Shown here in pieces: positions 1-8,844 of a stretch of 11,522 nucleotides of DNA; position 1 is the stretch's first letter, and each line of letters starts with the position of its first letter. Made by a program: the position numbers and the translations under genes. Under the pieces are notes generated by a model, which saw nothing but the letters and a program-made list of their open reading frames with translations, made no database searches and was not told the origin of the DNA. Origin of the DNA: Pseudomonadota bacterium (GTDB taxonomy: Bacteria > Pseudomonadota > Gammaproteobacteria > Steroidobacterales > Steroidobacteraceae); the NCBI GenBank assembly GCA_021779875.1, contig JAJXZV010000005.1:1-11522 (forward strand), written 5' to 3'.

Positions 1-579
1 GTCGCCTACCTGGGTTCGCAGCAGCTGTCGCGATTCGGCGCGGACCTGTTCGTCGTGGACCTGGTCACGATCGCCGTGCTGAGGGAACTCGGCGTGCTGC
101 TCACGGCGATCATCGTCGCCGGCCGGTCGGGCAGCGCCTTCGCCGCCGAGATCGGCGTGATGCGGCTCAACGAGGAGGTCGACGCGCTGCGGGCGATGGG
201 CATGAATCCGGTCGAGTTGCTGATCGTGCCGCGGGTGCTCGCCCTGCTGATCGCGCTGCCGGCGCTGACGGTGATCGCGGACGCGATGGGGCTCGCGGGC
301 GGCGGCCTGCTGTGCGTGACGACGCTGCACATTCCGCTGGCGGAGTTCGAGGGCCGGATGCGCGAGGCGCTGGCGCCGACCACCTTCTGGGCCGGCCTGA
401 TCAAGGCCCCGGTGTTCGCCGTGCTGATCGCCATGGTCGGCACGTATCGGGGCATGCAGGTACGCGAGTCCGCCCGCGAGCTCGGGCGGCTGACCACGGT
501 GGCCGTGGTGCAGTCGATCTTCCTCGTGATCCTGACCGACGCCGTGTTCGCCGTGTACTTCGACCGGATCGACTTCTGA
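1..579 (+). CDS. MlaE-family lipid ABC transporter permease (5' partial)
   Basis: This is the inner-membrane permease of a Mla/MCE-type ABC system that moves phospholipids (retrograde transport is the known E. coli role). The frame is open from base 1, so the N-terminus lies outside the window and 192 residues are visible. The conserved MlaE core is clear: RELGVLLTAIIVAGRSGSAF at visible residues 28-47, then the EEVDAL segment (58-63) that in this family contacts the ATPase. Several hydrophobic helices follow, with GLIKAPVFA late in the protein as usual. The sequence most resembles the longer MlaE form that carries an N-terminal STAS (MlaB-like) domain, but that part is not visible, so this is inference. 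The stop overlaps the ATPase start as TGATG, indicating translational coupling. Confidence 0.93.
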   Translation, partial: VAYLGSQQLSRFGADLFVVDLVTIAVLRELGVLLTAIIVAGRSGSAFAAEIGVMRLNEEVDALRAMGMNPVELLIVPRVLALLIALPALTVIADAMGLAGGGLLCVTTLHIPLAEFEGRMREALAPTTFWAGLIKAPVFAVLIAMVGTYRGMQVRESARELGRLTTVAVVQSIFLVILTDAVFAVYFDRIDF

Positions 580-1361
580 TGGCCGAGCCACCCTCTGCGC
601 GGGTCGTCGTGCGGGTACGCGGTCTCGTGAATCGATTCGGCGGCCAGACCGTGCACGACGGCCTCGACATGGACGTGCTCGAGGGCGAGGTCATGGGCAT
701 CGCGGGCGGCTCGGGCAGCGGCAAGACCGTGCTCCTGCAGACGATTCTCGGCCTGCACCCGCCGGACGCCGGCTCGATCGAGATCCAGGGCCGCGACATC
801 TCGGACCTGTCGCGCGCCGAGCGCCGGCGCTTCACGCGCGACTGCGGAGCGACCTTCCAGAACGGCGCCTTGATCAGTTCGCTCACCGTCGGGCAGAACG
901 TCGAACTGCCCCTGCGCGAGCACTTCGATCTCGGCGACGCGGCGCTCGAGAGCCTGGTGGCGCTCAATCTGTCGCTGGTCGGACTTTCCGGCGACGCGGC
1001 GCGCAAGTACCCGGCGCAGCTCTCCGGCGGGATGACCAAGCGCGCCGCGCTCGCGCGCGCCCTGGCGCTGGAGCCCAGGCTCTTGTTCCTCGACGAGCCG
1101 ACCGCGGGCCTCGATCCGATCTCCGCGGCCGCGTTCGACGGCCTGCTGTCGAGCCTGCGCACCCAGCTGCGCCTGACCGTCGTCATGGTCACGCACGACC
1201 TCGACACCCTGTTCGCGACCTGCGACCGGGTCGGCGTCATCGTCGACGGGCGGATGATCACCGACACGCTGGACGGACTGGTGCGCAGTTCCCAGCCCTG
1301 GATCAGCGAGTACTTCAACGGGCCGCGCGGGCGGGCCGCCCAGGGGGTGCGTCATGGATAG
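579..1361 (+). CDS. MlaF-type lipid ABC transporter ATP-binding protein
   Basis: This is the cytoplasmic ATPase that powers the MlaE-type permease encoded just upstream. I place the start at the ATG overlapping the permease stop (TGATG), giving 260 residues, normal for MlaF; the open frame extends further upstream only as a shadow of the permease gene. Visible motifs are Walker A GGSGSGKT (43-50), the Q-loop glutamine (Q94, in FQNGALISSLTV, typical of MlaF), the signature LSGGM (148-152), Walker B LLFLDEP (168-174) and the switch histidine H206 in VTHDLD. The tail contains WISEYFNGP, similar to the MlaF C-terminal extension that packs across the dimer. All catalytic residues are present, so it should be active. 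It overlaps the downstream MCE gene by 8 bp. Confidence 0.95.
   Translation: MAEPPSARVVVRVRGLVNRFGGQTVHDGLDMDVLEGEVMGIAGGSGSGKTVLLQTILGLHPPDAGSIEIQGRDISDLSRAERRRFTRDCGATFQNGALISSLTVGQNVELPLREHFDLGDAALESLVALNLSLVGLSGDAARKYPAQLSGGMTKRAALARALALEPRLLFLDEPTAGLDPISAAAFDGLLSSLRTQLRLTVVMVTHDLDTLFATCDRVGVIVDGRMITDTLDGLVRSSQPWISEYFNGPRGRAAQGVRHG
1342..1347 (+). promoter_or_regulatory. Ribosome binding site of the MCE gene
   Basis: AGGGGG lies 6 nt before the ATG at 1354, inside the end of the ATPase gene. It supports the choice of that ATG as the start of the MCE protein. Confidence 0.5.
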
Positions 1362-2289
1362 GGATGCGAACTACGTCGCCGTGGGCGCCTTCGTGCTGCT
1401 CGTGATCGCGATGGCCGGATCCTTCGTATACTGGTACACGGCACAGCGGGACATCATCGCCACGCAGCGCTACGAGATCTACTTCCAGGGCACGGTCAGC
1501 GGCCTGAGTCCCGGCAGTCCGGTGCGCTACCTCGGCGTCGACGTCGGCAAGGTGGCGCGGATCGGGATCGATCCCCAACGGCGTGATCGAGTGCAGGTCA
1601 TCGCGGACATCGACACCTCGGCGCCGATCAACGCGCGGACGCGAGCTTCGCTGAGCCTGCAGGGCATCACGGGTCTTCTCTACGTCGATCTCGAGCAGGA
1701 CCGGAAATCGACCCTGGCCGGGCCGCTGCCCCAGGGCCAGAGCTACCCGATGATCGCCTCCGTGCCGTCGGATTTCGATCTGGTGCTGAGCAGCCTGCCC
1801 GCGCTCGCCGTCCGCGCGACCGAACTCATCGATCGCCTCAATCAGGTGTTCGACGAGCGCAGCGTGCAGGCCATCAAGACGACGCTCGAGGACCTGCAGC
1901 GCACGGGCGAGCAGCTGCCGGGCGCAGCCCGCGAGGCGCGGCTGGCCGCGGCGGACCTGCGGCTCACCCTGCATCGGGTCGACGAAGCGGTGGCCGAGCT
2001 GCGGTCGATCGAATCGCAGGCGCGCCCGGACGTCGCCGCGGCGGTCGCGAACGTGCGCCGCGCGTCCGACGGCCTGGCCGACACCGCCGATCGCCTGGAC
2101 CGGTTCGTGGCCGCCAACGGGCCCGCGCTGTCGCGTTTCGCGCAGCAGAGCCTGCCGGAACTCGATCGGCTGCTGCGCGAGAGCCGCGATGCCGCGCGGG
2201 ACTTCCGCGACCTGTCGCGCTCCTTGAAGCGAAACCCGTCGCAGCTCCTGTACGAGGCGGCGCCGCAGGGCGTCGAGGTGTCGCGATGA
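1354..2289 (+). CDS. MCE/MlaD-family lipid-binding protein with long helical tail
   Basis: This is the membrane-anchored periplasmic subunit that carries lipid for the MlaE/MlaF-type transporter. The 311-residue protein has a short cytoplasmic N-terminus, one transmembrane helix (about residues 9-27) and an MCE domain (about 40-116). Typical MCE sequence is visible: the GTVSGLSPGSPVRYLGVDVG stretch and, near the end of the domain, QGITGLLYVDLE. After residue 140 the chain is rich in Ala, Arg, Leu and Glu and predicted to be long helices. E. coli MlaD has only about 183 residues, so this is a longer class. In family members with such tails (PqiB, mycobacterial Mce) the helices form a tunnel across the periplasm; that function here is inference. 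The stop overlaps the lipoprotein start as ATGA. Confidence 0.92.
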   Translation: MDRDANYVAVGAFVLLVIAMAGSFVYWYTAQRDIIATQRYEIYFQGTVSGLSPGSPVRYLGVDVGKVARIGIDPQRRDRVQVIADIDTSAPINARTRASLSLQGITGLLYVDLEQDRKSTLAGPLPQGQSYPMIASVPSDFDLVLSSLPALAVRATELIDRLNQVFDERSVQAIKTTLEDLQRTGEQLPGAAREARLAAADLRLTLHRVDEAVAELRSIESQARPDVAAAVANVRRASDGLADTADRLDRFVAANGPALSRFAQQSLPELDRLLRESRDAARDFRDLSRSLKRNPSQLLYEAAPQGVEVSR

Positions 2290-2909
2290 AGTTCGGCGGG
2301 CGCGCGGCCATTCTCGCCCTGGGCCTGGCGCTCGGCGGCTGCACGGGCTCGTTGTTCAACACCACGGCCGTCCCGCCGGCGGTCTACCTGCTCAAGTCGC
2401 AGGTCGAGCGCGGCGCCGCGCCGCCGGTCGCGGCGGACCTCGCGGTTCTCAGGCCCCGCGTGCGCCCAGGGCTCGATTCCGAGCACATCGCCGTGCTGTT
2501 CGCGGATCGGCGCCTGGACCATTTCGCGGCGGCCGCCTGGAGCGCACCGCTCGACCAGGTGGTCCTGGACCTGGCGGTGGACTCGCTGCGGCGGCGTGCG
2601 ACGCTGCGTGGCGTCGCCGCCGACGACTCGCCGTTCGCGGCCGGATACTGGCTCGAACTGCGCGTCATGGATTTCCAGGCCGAGTACGCGGCCGCCGGGG
2701 ATGCGCCCACGATCCACGTGAAGCTGCGGGCGCGGCTCGGCGATTCGACGGATCGGCGCGTGCTCGGCGAATTCGAGGCCGACGTGCGCCGACCCGCGTC
2801 GCACGATCGCCTGGGCGACATCGTCGATGCATTCAACGGCGCCGCCGACGAGGCGCTCGCCCGCCTCGCCGACGCTACCGGTGCGGCGCTGGCGCGACCA
2901 GCAGATTGA
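2286..2909 (+). CDS. ABC-type transport auxiliary lipoprotein (PqiC-like)
   Basis: This 207-residue lipoprotein is predicted to be the outer-membrane partner of the MCE transporter. The N-terminus is a lipoprotein signal: KFGGR, a hydrophobic stretch, then the lipobox LGGC with the lipidated cysteine at residue 19. Residue 20 is Thr, not Asp, so Lol-dependent sorting to the outer membrane is expected. The mature part begins with a segment containing YLLKSQ, like the ABC_trans_aux/PqiC family, followed by mixed alpha/beta sequence ending in a helix (DIVDAFNGAADEALARLADA). It occupies the place where a soluble MlaC carrier might be expected. The start overlaps the MCE stop by 4 bp (ATGA). Its 3' end overlaps the convergent MerR-family gene by 35 bp. 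Confidence 0.85.
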   Translation: MKFGGRAAILALGLALGGCTGSLFNTTAVPPAVYLLKSQVERGAAPPVAADLAVLRPRVRPGLDSEHIAVLFADRRLDHFAAAAWSAPLDQVVLDLAVDSLRRRATLRGVAADDSPFAAGYWLELRVMDFQAEYAAAGDAPTIHVKLRARLGDSTDRRVLGEFEADVRRPASHDRLGDIVDAFNGAADEALARLADATGAALARPAD

Positions 2910-3804
2910 TCCGGGTCTCGAAATCCGCGCACCCGGACATGAGGACGCTGCCCGGCGGAAAATCCTCGGGCGCGACACCGCCGCAGGCGGCACCGCCGAT
3001 CCAGATCTCGACCTCGGGCGGCAGGCCGTCGCGCAGCGTCCCGAGCTGACGCAATGAAAGCTCGATGCTCGAGGGCGTGACCAGGCTCACGGCGACGGCC
3101 GCCGCATCCACCCGGCGCGCATAGTCGGCGATGTCCTCGGGCGGCAGATCAGGGCCGAGATAGAAGGCGCGCAGGGACCGGCTGGCGGCCAGTGCGGCGA
3201 ACATCAGGATGCCGAGTTCGTGCTGCTCCCCGCCGAGGGTCGCGAACACGACGCCGCTCCCCCGTGCCGAGCCGTTGAAGGTGTTCAGCAGAGCGCCGAT
3301 CCGGCGCCGGATCGAACTCGACACCATGTGTTCCTGCGCGATCGTGAAGTCGCCGCGGTGCCAGCGGTCGCCCACCTCGCGCAGCACCGGGGACAGCACC
3401 CGCCGGATCACGTCGGGCACCGGCAGCAGCGCGAACGCCATCGCTACCGCCTGATCACAGTCGTCCGGCCGATATCGCTCGACGCTCGTGAGGATGCGCT
3501 GCGCCAGGGCCCGGGCGGCGTCGCCTTGCGACCGGTCGGCGTCGCGCTCGGCGAGCAGCCGGTCCAGATCCGCATCCGCGAGCTGTGCGACCTGGCCGAT
3601 CGGGTGGCCGAGGCGCGTGACCTCCTGCAGCCGCCGCAGCCGTTCAACGTCCACCGCGCTGTACAACCGGTGGCCGCCGGCGGCGCGCCGCGGCGCGACG
3701 ACCCGATAGCGCCTCTCCCAGGCGCGCAGCGTCTCCACGGTGAGACCCGTCGCCTGCGAGACCGCCTTGATGGAATATGCCGCGCCGTATCCGCCCGATG
3801 TCAT
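2875..3804 (-). CDS. MerR-family regulator with B12-binding photoreceptor domain (CarH/LitR-like)
   Basis: Predicted cobalamin-dependent, probably light-sensing, transcription factor of 309 residues. The N-terminus is a MerR winged helix (about 10-78; SIKAVSQATGLTVETLRAWE, then GGHRLYS). Next comes a helical cap (about 95-175) and a Rossmann-type B12-binding domain (about 183-305). The cap holds the exact W-x9-E-H photoreceptor signature: W148, H149, E158, H159, corresponding to Thermus CarH W131, H132, E141, H142. The B12 domain has E193-x-H195-x-x-G198; H195 should be the lower axial ligand of cobalt. In CarH/LitR, adenosylcobalamin holds a DNA-bound tetramer in the dark and light breaks it apart, relieving repression. 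Binding and light response here are inferred from motifs. It is the last gene of a three-gene minus-strand unit, 16 bp after the ABC-F gene. Targets are unknown and no operator was recognised. Confidence 0.9.
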   Translation of the reverse strand: MTSGGYGAAYSIKAVSQATGLTVETLRAWERRYRVVAPRRAAGGHRLYSAVDVERLRRLQEVTRLGHPIGQVAQLADADLDRLLAERDADRSQGDAARALAQRILTSVERYRPDDCDQAVAMAFALLPVPDVIRRVLSPVLREVGDRWHRGDFTIAQEHMVSSSIRRRIGALLNTFNGSARGSGVVFATLGGEQHELGILMFAALAASRSLRAFYLGPDLPPEDIADYARRVDAAAVAVSLVTPSSIELSLRQLGTLRDGLPPEVEIWIGGAACGGVAPEDFPPGSVLMSGCADFETRINLLVAPAPHR

Positions 3805-3810
3805 CCGGAG

Positions 3811-3816
3811 TCACCT
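3811..3816 (-). promoter_or_regulatory. Ribosome binding site of the CarH/LitR-like gene
   Basis: AGGTGA on the minus strand lies 6 nt upstream of the ATG at 3804, within the 16-bp gap after the ABC-F stop. This is one of the better Shine-Dalgarno sequences in the window and supports both the start and expression from an upstream-initiated transcript. Confidence 0.6.
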
Positions 3817-3820
3817 GCCG

Positions 3821-5665
<1,845 letters not shown>

Positions 5666-5672
5666 CGATCGG

Positions 5673-8120
5673 TCAGGAGGATGCGGCGAGCCGGCGCGGC
5701 GCCGCGCACAGCGCCGCGTACTGCGGGGGGCCGCCGACCTGGGCGGCGAGCATCGCGAACAGCTTGCGCCCCTCCATGGCGTCGCCGAACAACCGGCCCT
5801 GGCCGTACGTGCAGCCGTGCGCCCGCAGGAACTCGAGCTGCTCGGGCTCCTCGACGCCCTCGGCGACGACCTCGAGGTCGAGGCTCCTGCCCATGTCGAT
5901 GATCGTGCGCACGATGGCCGCGTCGTTCGAATCCGTGGCCACGTCGCGCACGAACGACTGATCGATCTTCAGGGTGCCGATCGGGAACTGCTGCAACGCC
6001 GACAGCGACGAGTATCCGGTGCCGAAGTCGTCGATTGCCAGATTCAGGCCCATCGCATACAGCTCGTTCAGCAGGGCGATGGTGCGCTTCGGGTCGGTCA
6101 TGAGCGTCGTCTCGGTCACCTCGAGCTCGAAGCTGGTCGGGGACACCGCGTGCCGGCGAAACACGTTGCGGAATCGCGAGATGAAGCCCGCCTGCTTCAA
6201 TTGCCGCAACGACAGGTTGATCGCGATCCGTCCGGGCTCGGGTACCGTCCGCTGCCACTCGCGGTAGTCGGAGCACACCCGGTTCATGACCCAGTCGCCG
6301 ATGTCGAGGATCAGGCTGCTCTCCTCGGCGAGCGGGATGAACTTCGAGGGGGAGATGTCGCCGTGGCCGGGCAGGCGCCAGCGCAACAGCGCCTCGGCGC
6401 CGACCACCCGGCCGTCGCGCAGATCCACCTTGGGCTGGTACAGGATAACCAGCTCGTCGCGCTCGAGCGCGCGGCGCAGTTTGCTCTTGAGCATCAGGCG
6501 CTCGACCGCCGCCGCGTTCATGTCGGGCACGTAGAAGGCGCTGGAATTCCCGCCGCTCTGCTTCGAGTGATACATCGCCGCGTCGGCGTTGCGGATCAGG
6601 TCGATCACGTTCTCCGCATCGTAGGGGCAGATGGCGATTCCGACGCTCGCGGTCAGGTAGACCTCCTGCTGATTCACGTAGAAGGCGCGGCTGAGCTCGT
6701 CGAGCAGCGTGCGCGCCAACGCGGCCAGCGTCGGCCGGTTGTCGACGTCGAGCGGCAGATTGTCCACGAACATCGCGAACTCGTCGCCCGCGAGCCGTCC
6801 GATCACGGTGTCCTTGCTGAGGCTCCGGGTCAGCCGCTCGCTGAGAATCTCGAGCGTCCGGTCGCCCGCGGCGTGTCCGAAGGTGTCGTTGACCTCCTTG
6901 AAGCGGTCGAGGTCCAGGTACAGGAGGGCGAGGGCGTGGTGGGTCCGGCGCGACCGGGCGATGGCTTGCTGCAGGAGGTGCTGGAACTGCATCCGATTCG
7001 GCACCTTGGTCAAGGTGTCGTAGCGTGCCAGGTACCGGATGCGCCGCTCCGCGCGCTTGCGCTCGATGATGTTGCGCGCGACGTAGATGTCGCCGAGGAA
7101 ATCCGGGTCGTTGGTGGCGATGCTCGACCGGGCCATCGACACCGGGATCGTCTGGCCGCTCGAGGTGCGCAGCACCGTCTCGCAGGCCTCCGCGCCGGCG
7201 GACGCCTCGAACGCCGCGCGGTGCGCGTCGTCGACGAAGGCGAGCAGCGGCTTGCCGAGCAGCTCGCCGTCGGTGTGCTTGAGCAGCCGGCGCGCCGCCT
7301 CGTTGCAGCTGGTGATCACGCCCGCCGACGTGGTCACCAGAACCGCGTCGCTCAGGCTGTTGAGCACCGTGTCGAGATGGTTCTTGGTGATCGTCGTCTC
7401 GCGCAGCATCTGGCGCATGCGCTCCAGGGCCTGCTGGAGCTTGCCGACCTCGTCGCGTCGCGCGACGTCGACCGGGCCGGTGTAGTCGCCGCGGCCGATT
7501 CGATCGGCCGATCGCGCCAGCTCGGTGAGCGGCCGTGACAGCTGCCGCGCGAGCAGCCAGGCGCTCGCGACGGCGAGCGCGAGCAGCGGCAGGGTCACGC
7601 CGAGGAGCAGATGGCGCATGCGCTGCGCATGCTGCTCGCGGCCGCTGTCGAGCTTCGCCTTCAGGGCGGCCATGGCGTGCCGCAGGTCCGCGCGGCTCAA
7701 TCGCAGCTGCAGTACGCCGCCGGCCTCCGGCCCGCGGCCGATCGCGGTGTCGAACACCAGGGAGTCGGCCGCGGCCCCCGGACGGGCGGCTTCGAACACC
7801 ACGGCGCCGCCTGCGTCGCGGACCAGGATGCCGTCGATGTCGCCCTCGCCCAGCAATTCGCGCGCGGCCGCTGCGACCGCCGGGCGGTCGTGTTCGGCCA
7901 GGGCGGGCGCCAGCGCCGCGGCGGTGACCTTGCCGAGATTGCGCGCGCGCGCCTCGAGATCCCATTCGAGCGCGTGTTCCGCGGCCGAGTAGGCGAGCTG
8001 GTCGATCTCGACGGTGTCGATCCGGTTCTGGTAGTACGCCAACGCCGACAGGAACAGGCAGAGCGCGCCGCCGATCCCGAGGGCGGCGAGCAAGTACTTG
8101 GTTTTGAGGCTCTGCGCCAT
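5673..8120 (-). CDS. Membrane-bound HAMP-PAS-GGDEF-EAL c-di-GMP signalling protein
   Basis: This 815-residue sensor protein is predicted to control cyclic-di-GMP. It has TM helix 1 (about 9-29), an unassigned extracytoplasmic sensor region (30-168), TM helix 2 (about 170-191), HAMP (192-245), PAS (about 247-355), GGDEF (about 365-530) and EAL (about 540-795). The GGDEF motif reads AGDEF (444-448); no RxxD inhibitory site is seen at the usual spacing. The EAL domain looks complete: E576-A-L, N635, E667-V-T-E670, D697-D698-F-G, K718, E754 and Q774-G. Phosphodiesterase activity is therefore likely; AGDEF can be active or allosteric. I chose ATG 8120 because the hydrophobic anchor follows at once; upstream in-frame starts (8141, 8153) add only a few residues, and none has a well-placed Shine-Dalgarno. 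It heads the minus-strand unit with the ABC-F and CarH-like genes. Confidence 0.94.
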   Translation of the reverse strand: MAQSLKTKYLLAALGIGGALCLFLSALAYYQNRIDTVEIDQLAYSAAEHALEWDLEARARNLGKVTAAALAPALAEHDRPAVAAAARELLGEGDIDGILVRDAGGAVVFEAARPGAAADSLVFDTAIGRGPEAGGVLQLRLSRADLRHAMAALKAKLDSGREQHAQRMRHLLLGVTLPLLALAVASAWLLARQLSRPLTELARSADRIGRGDYTGPVDVARRDEVGKLQQALERMRQMLRETTITKNHLDTVLNSLSDAVLVTTSAGVITSCNEAARRLLKHTDGELLGKPLLAFVDDAHRAAFEASAGAEACETVLRTSSGQTIPVSMARSSIATNDPDFLGDIYVARNIIERKRAERRIRYLARYDTLTKVPNRMQFQHLLQQAIARSRRTHHALALLYLDLDRFKEVNDTFGHAAGDRTLEILSERLTRSLSKDTVIGRLAGDEFAMFVDNLPLDVDNRPTLAALARTLLDELSRAFYVNQQEVYLTASVGIAICPYDAENVIDLIRNADAAMYHSKQSGGNSSAFYVPDMNAAAVERLMLKSKLRRALERDELVILYQPKVDLRDGRVVGAEALLRWRLPGHGDISPSKFIPLAEESSLILDIGDWVMNRVCSDYREWQRTVPEPGRIAINLSLRQLKQAGFISRFRNVFRRHAVSPTSFELEVTETTLMTDPKRTIALLNELYAMGLNLAIDDFGTGYSSLSALQQFPIGTLKIDQSFVRDVATDSNDAAIVRTIIDMGRSLDLEVVAEGVEEPEQLEFLRAHGCTYGQGRLFGDAMEGRKLFAMLAAQVGGPPQYAALCAAPRRLAASS

Positions 8121-8126
8121 CGAAGA

Positions 8127-8132
8127 ATGATA
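8127..8132 (-). promoter_or_regulatory. Possible -10 element for the GGDEF-EAL operon
   Basis: TATCAT (5 of 6 matches to TATAAT) lies on the minus strand 6 nt before the ATG at 8120. I found no good -35 at 16-18 bp. If real, transcription would start at or next to the A of the ATG, giving a leaderless or nearly leaderless message. Weak on its own. Confidence 0.25.
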
Positions 8133-8181
8133 CCCGTTCACGCTCCCGCCCATAAGGGCTCGGGTTAGAATGCAACACGGT

Positions 8182-8844
8182 ATGAGCACATCCCTGCGCG
8201 TGGACATATTCTCCGACACGGTCTGTCCGTGGTGTTTTCTCGGCAAGCGGCGTTTCGAACGGGCCCTGGCCGAGCGTCCGTCGTTCCAGCCGCGCGTCGT
8301 CTGGCGGCCGTTCGAGTTGAATCCCGAACTGCCTCCCGAGGGGGTGCCGCGCCGCGAGTACCTGGCCGCCAAATTCGGCGACCCGGCGCGGCTCGCGGCG
8401 GCCGAGGACGCGCTGATCGGCCACGGCGCGGCGGTCGGGATCGCCTTTCGCTTCGATCTGATCGAGCGCGTGCCGAACACGCGCGCCTCCCACCTGCTGA
8501 TCGCGCATGCGGCGCGGCGCGGCCTGCAGGGCGTGGTCAAGGATCGCATCATGCGCGCGTATTTCGAGGAGGGCTGCCACGTCGGCGACCTGGAGGAGTT
8601 GGTGCGTCTCGGCGTCGAGTCCGGATTGCCGGAGCACGAGACCCGCGCCGCGCTGGTCTTGCGCGCCGGCCAGGACGGCGTCGTCGCCGCGCAGCGACAT
8701 GCCGCGCTGCTTGGCATCACGGGGGTGCCCACGTTCGTGTTCAACGGCCAGCATTCCCTGGCGGGTGCCCAGGAGGTGGCCACGTTCGTGCAGGTCTTCG
8801 ACCGTGTCGAGGGGCTGCTCGCCGAGCGTGCGGCCGCCACGTGA
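8182..8844 (+). CDS. DsbA-family oxidoreductase, FrnE-like
   Basis: This is a thioredoxin-fold disulfide oxidoreductase of the FrnE/2-hydroxychromene-2-carboxylate isomerase-like branch, acting in the cytoplasm because no signal peptide is present. From the ATG at 8182 it is 220 residues. The first strand leads into the redox motif CPWC (C15-C18, in FSDTVCPWCFLGKRRFE), then WRPFELNPELPPEG, the helical insertion, and VPNTRASH. The cis-proline region GITGVPTFVFN and then SLAGAQ, typical of FrnE, sit near the C-terminus. FrnE is linked to polyketide biosynthesis in Streptomyces and oxidative-stress tolerance in Deinococcus; the substrate here is unknown. An in-frame ATG at 8170 would add four residues; neither start has a strong Shine-Dalgarno. 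The gene is divergent from the GGDEF-EAL gene and coupled to the peptidase gene downstream. Confidence 0.92.
   Translation: MSTSLRVDIFSDTVCPWCFLGKRRFERALAERPSFQPRVVWRPFELNPELPPEGVPRREYLAAKFGDPARLAAAEDALIGHGAAVGIAFRFDLIERVPNTRASHLLIAHAARRGLQGVVKDRIMRAYFEEGCHVGDLEELVRLGVESGLPEHETRAALVLRAGQDGVVAAQRHAALLGITGVPTFVFNGQHSLAGAQEVATFVQVFDRVEGLLAERAAAT

Noticed and set aside
312..578. Upstream extension of the MlaF-type ATPase frame
   Set aside because: The translated extension is Arg/Gly/Asp-rich, overlaps the permease gene, and the proper family length starts at the ATG at 579.
6..1355. 449-codon minus-strand frame across the permease and ATPase genes
   Set aside because: The opposite strand encodes clear MlaE and MlaF proteins; this product is low in complexity and without domains.
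3660..3665. TGTACA as a possible LitR/CarH operator
   Set aside because: It lies inside the coding sequence of the regulator, far from a promoter, and no partner repeat is seen. A 6-bp match is expected by chance.
8229..8840. Upstream extension of the M15 peptidase frame, and likewise 8121-8996 for the GGDEF-EAL frame
   Set aside because: Both extensions lie inside the FrnE-like gene and have shadow-like composition. Starts at 8841 and 8120 give proteins of sensible length and N-terminus.
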